Origin: Brucella anthropi ATCC 49188
GTDB lineage: Bacteria > Pseudomonadota > Alphaproteobacteria > Rhizobiales > Rhizobiaceae
Assembly: GCF_000017405.1 (NCBI RefSeq)
Contig: NC_009668.1
Location: 770,001 to 834,000, forward strand
DNA: 64,000 bases
Direction of reading: 5' to 3'
Under the pieces are notes generated by a model. It did not search any database. It saw only the letters and a list, made by a program, of their open reading frames with translations, and was not told the origin of the DNA. The position numbers were made by a program, and so were the translations under genes. Shown in pieces: positions 15,411 to 24,672 of the stretch (its first letter is position 1; every line of letters starts with the position of its first letter).

Positions 15411-16631
15411 ATGCGTATAGCATTTGTGCACAGGCGCGGTTTCGGCCAGTTTGCTGCTTTAGCCGAAAGTCTGGCTACCAGCGGACATGATGTAAGCCTG
15501 ATCTGCGAGACAGTGGACCGTCGCCTCCCAGCGGTCCGCGTCATCCGCCACAGAGTGGAATCTGGTCCTCGCACCGGCGGTGCGATGGCCAGATATCTCG
15601 AAGTACCCGATCATCATACGAGGATCGGGTACCGTGTGGCCGAAACCCTGGAATCCATGGCTCATCAAGGCCAGGCACCTGATATCGTCATCGGTCATAT
15701 TGGTTGGGGCAGCATGATGTTCGTCAAGGACGTGCTGCCGTCAGCACCAGCTCTTGGTTATTGCGAGTTCTTCTATCGCGCCAATGGTGCGGATGTAGGA
15801 TTTGCGCCCGGCGACCGACCAGACATCGAAACTCGCAAGCGTCTGCGTTTGCGCAACATGGCCCAGCTCGTCACCCTTGAGGGAATCGATGGTGGGTTTA
15901 GCCCGACACACTGGCAGAAAAGCCTCTACCCGCGTTCCGTGCAGAATCGCATCGCCGTGGTGCACGAAGGGGTGGATACAAAACTCTTCTATCCAGACCG
16001 TCACGCCACGATTCAGCTACCCGATGGACGCACGCTGAAGGCAGGAGAATCGCGCGTGATTACATTCGTCGCACGCGATCTCGAACCCTATCGTGGATTT
16101 CCGCAAGCGCTCGAAGCCGCTGCCAAGGTCGTTCGGCAGAACGATGATGCGATCTTCGTGTTTGTCGGCGGTGATGGTGTCAGCTATGGAACGCCACCGC
16201 CCGGTGGCGGATCGTGGCGCGAGCATCTGGTCAAGAATTTGGATCTACCGCCGGATCGCATCGTATTTCCTGGTACAATTCCGCACGCCCAACTCCGTAA
16301 GCTCTACCAGATATCCACCGCGCATATTTATCTGACATATCCGTTCGTCCTGTCTTGGTCGGTGGTGGAAGCGATGGCCTGCGGCGCGCTTATCATCGGT
16401 TCGGACACGCCGCCCGTTCGGGAAGTGATCCGCTCCGGTCAAAACGGGCTGCTCGTGCCGTTTTTTGACTCGGATGTGTTGGCGGAAGTGATCATGAATG
16501 TCCTTCGTGACCCCGATGCATGCCTCCAGATGCGTGCAGCCGCACGCCGGACAGTCGAAAATCGGTTCAAACTGTCGGATTGTTTACAGCAGCAAAAAAC
16601 CTTGATCGATGCAGTATTGAACGGGAGATAG
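15411..16631 (+). CDS. Glycosyltransferase family 4 (group 1) protein (406 aa)
   Basis: A GT-B fold glycosyltransferase: the N-terminal half begins MRIAFVHRRGFGQFAALAES. The C-terminal half has VITFVARDLEPYRGFPQALEA, a donor-loop region VLSWSVVEAMACGALIIGSD and PPVREVIRSGQNGLLVPF. The family's second conserved glutamate (VVEAMACG) is present, while the first position is serine (SWSVVEA), a variation also seen in active members. It starts 45 bp after the MarR gene and may be co-transcribed with it; no obvious ribosome site precedes ATG 15411. It is followed by an AT-rich spacer, so it is probably in a separate unit from the genes at 16875 onward. Confidence 0.85.
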   Translation: MRIAFVHRRGFGQFAALAESLATSGHDVSLICETVDRRLPAVRVIRHRVESGPRTGGAMARYLEVPDHHTRIGYRVAETLESMAHQGQAPDIVIGHIGWGSMMFVKDVLPSAPALGYCEFFYRANGADVGFAPGDRPDIETRKRLRLRNMAQLVTLEGIDGGFSPTHWQKSLYPRSVQNRIAVVHEGVDTKLFYPDRHATIQLPDGRTLKAGESRVITFVARDLEPYRGFPQALEAAAKVVRQNDDAIFVFVGGDGVSYGTPPPGGGSWREHLVKNLDLPPDRIVFPGTIPHAQLRKLYQISTAHIYLTYPFVLSWSVVEAMACGALIIGSDTPPVREVIRSGQNGLLVPFFDSDVLAEVIMNVLRDPDACLQMRAAARRTVENRFKLSDCLQQQKTLIDAVLNGR

Positions 16632-16733
16632 TCAGTATGTGGCGACAATCGGGCGTTCAAACAGTGATGATGAAATATAAAATGCCGTATTTCTGCGTGT
16701 TTACGACGTAGGCGCAATATATATGCACATTGT

Positions 16734-16746
16734 TTCAAATTTTGAA
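16734..16746. promoter_or_regulatory. Second copy of the putative MarR operator
   Basis: TTCAAA-T-TTTGAA is a perfect 13-nt odd palindrome in the 240-bp AT-rich spacer ahead of the plus-strand glycan operon. Extended over 22 nt it matches the site at the MarR gene at 19 positions. Downstream lie a TATAAT (16792-16797) and a TTGACA (16802-16807), so it could control the promoter of the following operon. Confidence 0.5.
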
Positions 16747-16874
16747 TTAAATTTGTTCCAAATATTCGCAATATTATCATATAGTTGATGCTATAATGCT
16801 GTTGACAATACATTGACTGTATTTTCTCATTGCAAGTGCAGGCCGAGACTCCCAAGTCGGCCATCACACAATGG

Positions 16875-18386
16875 ATGATTATGTTGAGCACACCACTTCC
16901 TGCGATCTCGGCGCGGAGATCCCGCCGATATGCCATTGCTTCGATGCGTGATCGTGAAGCGCTGGAAGCGACGTCTCTGGGCGGGCTGACCACTTTTGTT
17001 GAAGGGGATGGAAAACGTCTTCGGCTGGCGAATACATTTCCGCTCATCGCAATTGCTGCTTCGCAAGAGGGCGAGGACGAACTGAAGACGGTTCTGCAAC
17101 AGGTTTATCGTCTGAGCACCATTCCGGAACTTCCCGTTGTGCGAATCGATGATGCGACGGCTGAAACCGTTCCCCTGCTGGTCACCCAACTGCTTGAGAG
17201 CAGTCTGGACCGTCTTGTCGGCCACGTCAGCAAGGTTCACACCGAGCTCGCCATGCTGCGTCGCGAGCGTGAGACAATGTTTGAGAATTACCGGGCGATT
17301 GAAGACGCGTTTCACGCTCGCAACTGGGATTCCTCAACGGAAATCTTCAGTCATGCCCCTCTGGTAGACCCAAAGGATGAAGGTTTTGCACGTCTGCTGC
17401 GCGAATCGGAGATCGAGCAGCTTTTCCCGGTTTCGAGTTATGCCGTTTCCGGTTTTGCCCTGCATTTCCGTGAGTTGCCTGCTAATCGCAATGGCCAGCT
17501 GATCGTCACGCTGGACTATCTTGAAAACGGTGAAGGGATTGCTGAGTGGCTGGTGCCTTACGGTGCGCTGCATTCGGAGTGGAACTTCTTCTCGCTTCCG
17601 AAGGCGTGCGATGGCAGCCATCGCACATTGCGTCTGCGCATCTCAGCTTCGGGCGGGGTTCCACCAGAATTGTCGTTGGGCAATGTGATCGCCAATGAGC
17701 GTTATGCAGCGCGTGCGCGTATTCCACATGCTGATCTTGACATGCGCCCTCTGGCATTGCGGATATTCACCGGCCTGCCGGGCGTCCGTCCGGCATCGCT
17801 GCCGAATGCCATTGTACCGACTGCGCTGATCAATGGCCGCAAGGTTGATGATTACCGTCTGCCCGTTGAATTGCTGCGTAACGTGGCCAACGTGTCCGTC
17901 ACACCTATTACGCCCGACTTTCCGACTGTGCGGTTTCTGGAACATGAAGATGCCATCGGCTGCCATCCGCTTGAGGAGGGGGTCACCGCAGCTGCAATCC
18001 GTCGTGTGGTCGCGCCGGGCACAGTACGAGTTTCAGCGCGGGCTGTGATTGATCATCCCGAAGGCCAGCCCTGCGCAGTGGGACTGCTGCTGGTCAATCT
18101 GGCGTCGGATGTGAAGGAAGAAATCGATGCGATTTCCAGCCTCGACCGCCGCCGCCAGCAGGTGTTGTTCAGCGGCTGGTCGGAAGTTGCACCCAATCGT
18201 CCGATCGACATCAACTTCATGCTTGAGGAACCGATCGACCGCACGATGGATCTCGTCGTCCTGAGCAAAGCCGCAGCAGGTTCCGTGGATTTTTCCTGGC
18301 TCAAAGTGTTCAACTTCCGGCTGGTCAAGCACATCGAGGCGCGCCCCAGTCAGGAAATAACCAAAGAGGCCGCGAATGTACGATAG
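16875..18386 (+). CDS. Unrecognised protein of the glycan operon (about 503 aa)
   Basis: I do not recognise the family. No signal peptide or membrane helix is visible. About residues 35-180 are mixed helical, with a stretch rich in Leu/Glu/Arg (HTELAMLRRERETMFENYRA) that looks like a coiled coil. From about 180 to the end it is beta-rich and resembles tandem carbohydrate-binding-like sandwiches. The start is uncertain: the frame is open from TTG 16830, but neither that codon nor ATG 16875 or 16881 has a clear ribosome site, and a TTGACA at 16802 argues for a start at 16875 or later. The end overlaps the next gene by 11 bp, so its product probably works with the GT2-GT4 protein. Confidence 0.6.
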   Translation: MIMLSTPLPAISARRSRRYAIASMRDREALEATSLGGLTTFVEGDGKRLRLANTFPLIAIAASQEGEDELKTVLQQVYRLSTIPELPVVRIDDATAETVPLLVTQLLESSLDRLVGHVSKVHTELAMLRRERETMFENYRAIEDAFHARNWDSSTEIFSHAPLVDPKDEGFARLLRESEIEQLFPVSSYAVSGFALHFRELPANRNGQLIVTLDYLENGEGIAEWLVPYGALHSEWNFFSLPKACDGSHRTLRLRISASGGVPPELSLGNVIANERYAARARIPHADLDMRPLALRIFTGLPGVRPASLPNAIVPTALINGRKVDDYRLPVELLRNVANVSVTPITPDFPTVRFLEHEDAIGCHPLEEGVTAAAIRRVVAPGTVRVSARAVIDHPEGQPCAVGLLLVNLASDVKEEIDAISSLDRRRQQVLFSGWSEVAPNRPIDINFMLEEPIDRTMDLVVLSKAAAGSVDFSWLKVFNFRLVKHIEARPSQEITKEAANVR

Positions 18387-21060
18387 GTCGAAAGATTTGA
18401 TCGTTGTCGCCATGCCGCTCTATGGTCATGCGGCGCTGGCTCTCGAAGCGCTGGAAACCGTTCTCGCGTCAGAAACGGTTTTCCGCACGCAGATCGTGGT
18501 GTCCGTCGATGGTGATCCGCGCCGCGAAGTGTTTGATAGCCTGACGCTTTATGCGGCGGCTCATCCAAACATTCACATCATCTTCGGCGAGAATGCAGGG
18601 CCCGGCGGTGCGCGCAATCGTGCTGTCGACTATATTCTCGAAGAGATGCCGGATGTTAAAGCGGTTTATTTCGTTGATGCCGACAACCGGGTACAGCCCC
18701 ACACCATCGATACGCTCTATCGCAAGCTTTTGGCGTCGAATGCGGGCTGGGTCTACACCAATATCGATACCTTTTCGGTCAACTGGCGCGCTCATTATGG
18801 CGACAGCTATTCGCGCCTGATCCACTGCATCACTGATAATATCTGTGATACCGGATCAATGATTTCTGCGGAGGTTTTCCGCAGCGGTGTCCGTTTTGAT
18901 GATGATCGTCAAAATGGCTTTGAAGACTGGGAGTTCTGGCTGTCCGCCATTGAGGCAGGCTTTGTCGGCGCGCCTTGCCACGATACCGGCTTCGAGTATC
19001 GCCTGCGCGCGGAGAGCCGTTTCAAGGAAGCTAATCGTGACCGCTCCGGCTCGATCAATTTCCTGCGCAAACGGCACAAGGCGCTGTTCCGTCGCCCGAC
19101 GCTTGTGGGGTTCGAGCATGAAGAATGTCCGCGCTATGGCGTGATCCGCGCAGGCGAGGGGACAGTCAGCCTTTTCACCGACCTCAGCCTCGGCACGAAA
19201 GATCTCAAGTTCGACGACGCAATTCGTGCCTTCTGGGGCAGTGTGTCCGAACCGGACAATTTTCACTTTCCTCCATTTCTCGCCTCGTCCAATACCGAGA
19301 CGCTGAAACTTCTGGCGCGTTCACGACTGCTACCGAATATCCTGTCGCGGCTCGAAAAGCTTTCTGAACAGGCCAATATCGTCTTTGTGGAACTCACCAA
19401 TGTTGAAGACGAGCGGCGCATTGACACCGAAATCATGCCTTCCGGCACGCGCCAGCCGCACGCTGATCTGATTTTCGTCTCGACGAAATTGATCAAGGAC
19501 ATCATCGAAAACGATGCGCTGGATTGGTTTGCATCACTGGGCACGCAGCAATTGTGGCCCACATCAGCGCGGATGAAAGTGCGTTTCCCGTTCCCGCGTG
19601 TGCGTCAGCGCCGGGCCTTGTCACGGCCTGAACAATCGATGCTCAATCTGGTGACGTCGATTGCGACGAGCCCGCTTAAGCAAAGTGCCGCCATGCGCTG
19701 GACATGGCGTCCGCGTCGCCTGCCCGCACTTTCTGAAATGTATCAGGTGCTGCGCAATGAACTTGGTGGCGGGCCGGTGCTGCCACTTGCGCATAATGCA
19801 GCAAGGAAGAAAACGGCCGCCGTTCTGGTGCCGAATGCCTCGTTCGGCGGGGCGGAGAAGGTTGCTTATGCCGCCGGGCGTGAGTTGAAAAACCAAGGAT
19901 TTGAAACCCATCTCTTCGTGCTCGGCAATGAGCGGATGGATGTGCTGGACGAATTCGACCAGTCCTTCGATTATTTGCATTTCTGGAAGGATGGCATTCC
20001 CGCTTGGGGGGACACAAATCGCTTCTTGGGGCAGGATTTTATCACCGACGATCATCCGCTTGACTGGAGCATCCTGCGCGGCCAGCTTTCAGGATTCGAC
20101 CTTGTCGTGAACAATCACGTCATGGCGGCGCATCCTTTGATGGGTAAACTTCGCTCTGAAGGCACGCGCACCGCCTGCTATCTGCATGTGGTGGATGAAA
20201 CGGTCTTCCGCCGCCAGGCGGGGCAGCCCTATGCCGCGATTGCCTTCGAACATGCCTATGATGCATTTCTGACCTGTTCGGATCAGTTAAAAATCTATCT
20301 GCACAGCTTTGGCGTGCCGTATGAAAAAGTGTTTTCCGTGCCAAACGGAGCCAGTTTTTCAATCGATACAAAACTGCGTACACAGGTCACTGCGGCGCGC
20401 AAGCAAGGCCGCAAAGGCGAGCCGATACGAATGCTCTATATGGGGCGTCTCGATCGCCAAAAGGGTATCGACAGGCTGCATGATGCTATCGTCAAGCTGA
20501 AAGAGCAGGGTATTCCCTTCGAAGCACAGGCAATTGGCGGCGAAATCCTCTCTGATGATCCAAGCGCATCTTGGATGACGCGCTTGAAGGATGCGGGTGT
20601 GAAAGTCTCGCCCCCAGTCTTTGACGGCAAGGATATCGCGAACCATCTTGCATGGGCCGATGTTCTCCTGATGCCATCGCGCTGGGAAGGTGCGCCGCTG
20701 ATGATTGCCGAAGCACAGCAGCTTGGCTGCGTGCCGGTTGCCACAGCGGTCGGCGCTGTTGATGAGCTCATCAATCATGGCCGCGATGGCATTCTCATCC
20801 GCAATGGCAATGACGCGCAGATCGTCTCTGACATGACCCGCATTCTGACCATTCTTGCACAGGATCGCGAAGCCCTGATGCGGACCGCTGAAGGTGCGCT
20901 CACCTCCGCTGCTCACCGCACATGGAGTTCGGCTTTCTCCGAATTTACCGATTGGGCGAATGAAATACGCCCCGCTTATCCGAAATCCCGGTCTTCCCAG
21001 CCGGATGTTGCAGACGCTGCCAGCACGATTACCGCTCTTCCCGGCCGTGCAGTTGCCTGA
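18376..21060 (+). CDS. Two-domain glycosyltransferase, GT2 plus GT4 (894 aa)
   Basis: The N-terminal third is a GT-A domain: LIVVAMPLYGHAALALEALE, then GPGGARNRAVDYI, the DXD-like FVDADN (about residue 98-103) and the acidic GFEDWEFWLSA (about 179-189). The C-terminal part (about 478-850) is a GT-B domain with FGGAEKVAYAAGRELKNQG, MLYMGRLDRQKGIDRLHDAI and the donor-binding RWEGAPLMIAEAQQLG followed by GAVDELINHGRDG. The two active sites may add successive sugars. ATG 18376 follows a GAGG element and overlaps the previous gene by 11 bp. The linker (about 245-470) is not recognised. Confidence 0.88.
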   Translation: MYDRSKDLIVVAMPLYGHAALALEALETVLASETVFRTQIVVSVDGDPRREVFDSLTLYAAAHPNIHIIFGENAGPGGARNRAVDYILEEMPDVKAVYFVDADNRVQPHTIDTLYRKLLASNAGWVYTNIDTFSVNWRAHYGDSYSRLIHCITDNICDTGSMISAEVFRSGVRFDDDRQNGFEDWEFWLSAIEAGFVGAPCHDTGFEYRLRAESRFKEANRDRSGSINFLRKRHKALFRRPTLVGFEHEECPRYGVIRAGEGTVSLFTDLSLGTKDLKFDDAIRAFWGSVSEPDNFHFPPFLASSNTETLKLLARSRLLPNILSRLEKLSEQANIVFVELTNVEDERRIDTEIMPSGTRQPHADLIFVSTKLIKDIIENDALDWFASLGTQQLWPTSARMKVRFPFPRVRQRRALSRPEQSMLNLVTSIATSPLKQSAAMRWTWRPRRLPALSEMYQVLRNELGGGPVLPLAHNAARKKTAAVLVPNASFGGAEKVAYAAGRELKNQGFETHLFVLGNERMDVLDEFDQSFDYLHFWKDGIPAWGDTNRFLGQDFITDDHPLDWSILRGQLSGFDLVVNNHVMAAHPLMGKLRSEGTRTACYLHVVDETVFRRQAGQPYAAIAFEHAYDAFLTCSDQLKIYLHSFGVPYEKVFSVPNGASFSIDTKLRTQVTAARKQGRKGEPIRMLYMGRLDRQKGIDRLHDAIVKLKEQGIPFEAQAIGGEILSDDPSASWMTRLKDAGVKVSPPVFDGKDIANHLAWADVLLMPSRWEGAPLMIAEAQQLGCVPVATAVGAVDELINHGRDGILIRNGNDAQIVSDMTRILTILAQDREALMRTAEGALTSAAHRTWSSAFSEFTDWANEIRPAYPKSRSSQPDVADAASTITALPGRAVA

Positions 21061-21081
21061 TTATACCAGAAAGGTCGACCT

Positions 21082-22275
21082 ATGAGCCGCCCAACCAATC
21101 CAAGAATCCTTGTCACGGGCATTCCGAGCCATCTGACGCGCCTTATCCAACGTGCGGATAAAGCACAGGTCCATTATTCGGAAAAACAGAGGGATTCCGA
21201 ATCCAGGGATAATTTCATCCAGGAGCTGAAGAATATCAGCAATACTGGCAATTATCTGATCGGCGAAGGTGCCATGACGGCGCTTCTGCCGAGCGCCAAG
21301 CACATTCCGTTCTGGCATCTCTATAATTGCGTGAACAATGGAACGGGTCTCGAAGAGGTCAACAAGGAATTCGATATCTGCGTCTTCACCTGCGCAAACC
21401 TTCTGCGCAAAGGCCTGTCTGCGGATGCGGAAGCCCTCGTTCTGTCCAAGCTCGACATGCCGGTGGTTATGCTCGGTATAGGCATCCAGAACCGTCCTGA
21501 CATTGAAGGCGAAGACGGTCTGCCAGCGGGCACGAAGAAGCTTTTGGAAGTACTCAAATCCCGCGAGCATTATTTCCTCACGCGCGGTGAAAATGCTGCC
21601 GGATATCTCCGCGATCAAGGCTTTTCCTATGTTCGTCCGGTCGGCTGTCCGTCGCTCTATTTCCGTCCGGATAATATGCGCAAGGCGATCAGCCGTCTGC
21701 CCGATGTGAAGGTGGGCGAGGGCCGTACCGTTTTCACCGGCTATATGGGTGCGGAACTTGAAACCATTGGCGACATGAACGCGCTGAGTTCGGATGACGG
21801 TCGTTCAGCCTATGTGGTTCAAGATGAGCTGCTGCACTTTGATATGCAGCTTGAATCCGATGTCAATGGCCGCGCCTACGACTCCACAACTGGCGAACTT
21901 GTCGGGCCGCTGACCTATAAGGGTTCGGACGATCTCAAGAAGAAGATCAGCGTTCACGCCTTCCTCGATACTAATCAATGGCGCGCCTGGTGCTCGACCA
22001 TGGATTTCTCCTTCGGTCGCCGCTTCCATGGCAATGTTATTTCAATGCAGGCTGGTGTGCCGAGCCTGATGGTCGCCGTCGATGATCGTATGCGAGAGAT
22101 GCTGAACTTCTCCGGTCTGCCGAAGATCGACGCGCGCGATCTCAATGCGGCCAATGATCGGAGGGCTTTCGTGAGCGACCACATCGCCGCGATGAATATC
22201 CCCGAAGTCATCGAAAACTACTCGGCGCGAGAACGCAATTTCCGAAGCGTGCTTTCAGAAATCGGTATTGGATAA
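21082..22275 (+). CDS. Polysaccharide pyruvyl transferase family protein (397 aa)
   Basis: Belongs to the same family as the protein at 282-1463, but is much closer to its neighbour at 22394-23569. Shared segments include NTGNYLIGEGAM, PFWHLYN, VVMLGIGIQNRPD, VRPVGCPSLYF and the C-terminal GRRFHGNVISMQAGVPSLMV with the conserved Arg-x-x-His-Gly. It presumably pyruvylates or otherwise modifies a sugar of the glycan made by the operon. It starts 21 bp after the GT2-GT4 gene with an AGAAAGG ribosome site. The tandem pair suggests a duplication followed by specialisation; the acceptors are unknown. Confidence 0.8.
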   Translation: MSRPTNPRILVTGIPSHLTRLIQRADKAQVHYSEKQRDSESRDNFIQELKNISNTGNYLIGEGAMTALLPSAKHIPFWHLYNCVNNGTGLEEVNKEFDICVFTCANLLRKGLSADAEALVLSKLDMPVVMLGIGIQNRPDIEGEDGLPAGTKKLLEVLKSREHYFLTRGENAAGYLRDQGFSYVRPVGCPSLYFRPDNMRKAISRLPDVKVGEGRTVFTGYMGAELETIGDMNALSSDDGRSAYVVQDELLHFDMQLESDVNGRAYDSTTGELVGPLTYKGSDDLKKKISVHAFLDTNQWRAWCSTMDFSFGRRFHGNVISMQAGVPSLMVAVDDRMREMLNFSGLPKIDARDLNAANDRRAFVSDHIAAMNIPEVIENYSARERNFRSVLSEIGIG

Positions 22276-22322
22276 CTCCCAGTCCAACCCGGTCTGAAGC
22301 AGACTTCAGATTTTTATTGTTC

Positions 22323-22367
22323 GCATGTCTTTGTCCCAAAACCGGTTCCCACTTTTGGGAGACATGC
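22323..22367. repeat. Rhizobiales-type short intergenic palindrome
   Basis: GCATGTCT (22323-22330) pairs with AGACATGC (22360-22367), and inside it CCCAAAA (22335-22341) pairs with TTTTGGG (22353-22359) around CCGGTTCCCAC. From general knowledge, variants of this nested palindrome with an AAACCGGTTCCCACTTTT core are scattered between genes in Brucella, Ochrobactrum and rhizobia. Here it separates the two pyruvyl transferase genes, where it could form a hairpin in the operon mRNA. Confidence 0.7.
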
Positions 22368-22393
22368 CTTAACTCCAGCGAAGATGGATCACC

Positions 22394-23569
22394 ATGCGCA
22401 TAATGATCACCGGCATCCCGTCCTATTTGATGCGGACCGTCGAAAGCGTTTCAGGGGCGAGTGTCAAGCATCGCCCATATTTCGAGCCCATTCGCACCAA
22501 AAAGGATGTGATCGATCAGGTCAAGAAGATTGCCAATACGGGCAATTATCTCATCGGTGAGGGTGCAGCCAATGCAGTGCGCGGCCATGATGTAACCTAT
22601 GTCCCGTTCTGGCATCTGGCCAACAGCCTCAATTCACCGGATACCTATGCGAAGCTCAACGAAAGCTTTGATCTTTGCCTGTTTGCCTCAGCCAACCTTC
22701 TGCGGCCCGGTTATGCGGCAACGACGGAATCCTTCGTTTTTGAAAAGCTGAACATGCCGATTGTGGTCATGGGCATCGGTATTCAGAAGAAGGAAAATCT
22801 GAAAGCGGAGTTGCCAGAAGGCACGCGACGGTTCCTCGAAATTCTGCGCCGCAAGGAAAGTTTCTTCCTTACGCGCGGGCATTTCACCGAAGAGTTCTTG
22901 AAAGATGCGGGCATGAAATATGTCCGCCCGACGGGTTGTCCTTCGCTCTATTATGCGCCGGATCAGATGAAGCTCTCGCTGAGCCGCCTTGCCGATCCTA
23001 GCCTTGCAGACGCGCAGAAAATTTCCTTCGGTGGCTATCTCGGCAGTGTGGCGGATACGATTGTTGATGCCCATGCACTGCTCGAAAAGGACAGCGTTGC
23101 AAGCTACGTCATTCAGGATGAGGTCATCGTCTACAACATGAACATGGCGGGTGAAGATCATTCCGAAGCCTATGATCAGGCCGCAAGCCGCATCACAGCG
23201 CCGGTCGATTACAAGCACATGGAAAAATGGCAGCGCAAGAACGAATTGCTGGTGTTCTTCGATACGCACAAATGGCGCAGCTGGATTTCCAGTCAGGATT
23301 TCGGCCTGAGCCGCCGTTTCCACGGCACTATCATCGGAATGCAGTCGGGCGTCCCGGGACTGATGATCGCTGTCGATGACCGTATGCGCGAAATGCTCGG
23401 TTTTGTCGGCTTCCCGCATATTGAAGCGAGCGTCTGGAACCGCGAGCCGCAGAAAAAAGCCTATCTGCGCGATTTCCTTTCCAGGATCGATGTGCCAGCG
23501 GCCATCAATCGTTATTCGGAATGTGAAGCCAATTTCAACGGCGCGCTGAAGGATATCGGTATCCGATGA
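22394..23569 (+). CDS. Polysaccharide pyruvyl transferase family protein (391 aa), tandem paralogue
   Basis: Close paralogue of the preceding protein: NTGNYLIGEGAAN, PFWHLANS, VVMGIGIQKKEN, VRPTGCPSLYY and SRRFHGTIIGMQSGVPGLMI align with it throughout. The short N-terminus MRIMITGIPSYLMRTVESV shows no signal peptide, so the enzyme is cytoplasmic. It is separated from its paralogue by 118 bp that contain a Rhizobiales palindrome. Its stop overlaps the start of the secreted glycosidase by 4 bp (ATGA), so the pyruvylation and hydrolase genes appear to be co-expressed. Confidence 0.8.
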   Translation: MRIMITGIPSYLMRTVESVSGASVKHRPYFEPIRTKKDVIDQVKKIANTGNYLIGEGAANAVRGHDVTYVPFWHLANSLNSPDTYAKLNESFDLCLFASANLLRPGYAATTESFVFEKLNMPIVVMGIGIQKKENLKAELPEGTRRFLEILRRKESFFLTRGHFTEEFLKDAGMKYVRPTGCPSLYYAPDQMKLSLSRLADPSLADAQKISFGGYLGSVADTIVDAHALLEKDSVASYVIQDEVIVYNMNMAGEDHSEAYDQAASRITAPVDYKHMEKWQRKNELLVFFDTHKWRSWISSQDFGLSRRFHGTIIGMQSGVPGLMIAVDDRMREMLGFVGFPHIEASVWNREPQKKAYLRDFLSRIDVPAAINRYSECEANFNGALKDIGIR

Positions 23570-24672
23570 TGAAAACCTGCAAGAGCATCGGGAGTGGGGT
23601 GGTGGCAGCGGTGGCGCTTTTAGGCGGCATGTTGTTAGCAGCCCAATCTGAGAGCGCTTTTGCCGATACGCGCTTTGGCGTCAACAGGGTCAACATGGCC
23701 TGGCTCAAGCCGGCAGAGCGCGAAAAAATCTTCGACCAGATGGTAGAGAACGGTGTGGTGGCGGTTCGGCTGTCACTCACACGACCGCTCGATCAAAGCA
23801 TCGATGCTGTGCGCCTTGCCCATGAGAAGGGTCTGGCCATTCTGCTCGAAATATCGCTCAACAATGCAGACTTTTATCCTGAAGGAACGAAGCCCCGTTC
23901 CGGGCGCGGGCGTATCTGGGACATGTATCGGCTTTCCGATATATCTCCCGAGCACTTTCAGCAGGCGATGGGTGACGCCTTGCAAAAGATTGATGCGCTG
24001 GGTGTGCCGCTGGTCGCGGTTGAACCCGGAAACGAGATCAACTGGGGCGCTTATAATGGCGATCTTGCCATCCTGCCCAAGGAAAAGATGAAGACTGCCC
24101 GCTCTTTAAGCGAGATGGACGAGCTTTCGCTGGTCGAAAAAGGTGCTGAAAAATACGTCGAACTTTTGCGTATTGTCCGGGCAGAGCTGGCGAAAACCAG
24201 GCATAGCACCAAGGCAAAGGTCGTATCTGCGGGCTTGTCCGATATCCCCTTCATCGATGCCGACCGGCGCGGAATAGACACTGTTGACCCCGCCGTCTTT
24301 ACCGATCTCCTCAAGAAGTATGGTCTTAATGACGCTGCTGATGGCTACGGCATTCACATCTATCCCGGCAGCAGCGGCACGCGGGCTGCGCGCGCGAAGC
24401 ATATCAACGGCGCACTTTCTTTCTGCGGTGGAGCAGATGGCAAGCCTTGCTGGATCACCGAATGGGGCTTCGCAAATACGTCCAAGGCCTGCCCGGCCAA
24501 TGACAATAATCGCGAACAACTGGTCGAGAAAGCACGCGACCGTTTTCGGCAGATGATGGATAGCGGCCAGATAGCAGCCGCTTATTATTTTGATTGGGAT
24601 GCAAGCACTTACGGTGTGTGGCGTTGCGGTTCGCTGACGCCAGCCGGTAAGGCTGCAACGGTGACGAAATGA
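23566..24672 (+). CDS. Secreted clan-A type glycoside hydrolase-like protein (368 aa)
   Basis: An N-terminal signal peptide (hydrophobic VVAAVALLGGMLLAA, likely cleaved after SAFA, about residue 33) directs it to the periplasm or beyond. The rest looks like a (beta/alpha)8 glycosidase: VEPGNEINWGAYN contains the Asn-Glu pair of a clan-A acid/base residue, and GKPCWITEWGFANTS contains a candidate nucleophile glutamate on the seventh strand. The family (GH5-, GH39- or GH53-like) cannot be settled by eye. In this operon it could trim, edit or degrade the glycan. It overlaps both neighbours by 4 bp, so all three genes are translationally linked. Confidence 0.7.
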   Translation: MMKTCKSIGSGVVAAVALLGGMLLAAQSESAFADTRFGVNRVNMAWLKPAEREKIFDQMVENGVVAVRLSLTRPLDQSIDAVRLAHEKGLAILLEISLNNADFYPEGTKPRSGRGRIWDMYRLSDISPEHFQQAMGDALQKIDALGVPLVAVEPGNEINWGAYNGDLAILPKEKMKTARSLSEMDELSLVEKGAEKYVELLRIVRAELAKTRHSTKAKVVSAGLSDIPFIDADRRGIDTVDPAVFTDLLKKYGLNDAADGYGIHIYPGSSGTRAARAKHINGALSFCGGADGKPCWITEWGFANTSKACPANDNNREQLVEKARDRFRQMMDSGQIAAAYYFDWDASTYGVWRCGSLTPAGKAATVTK

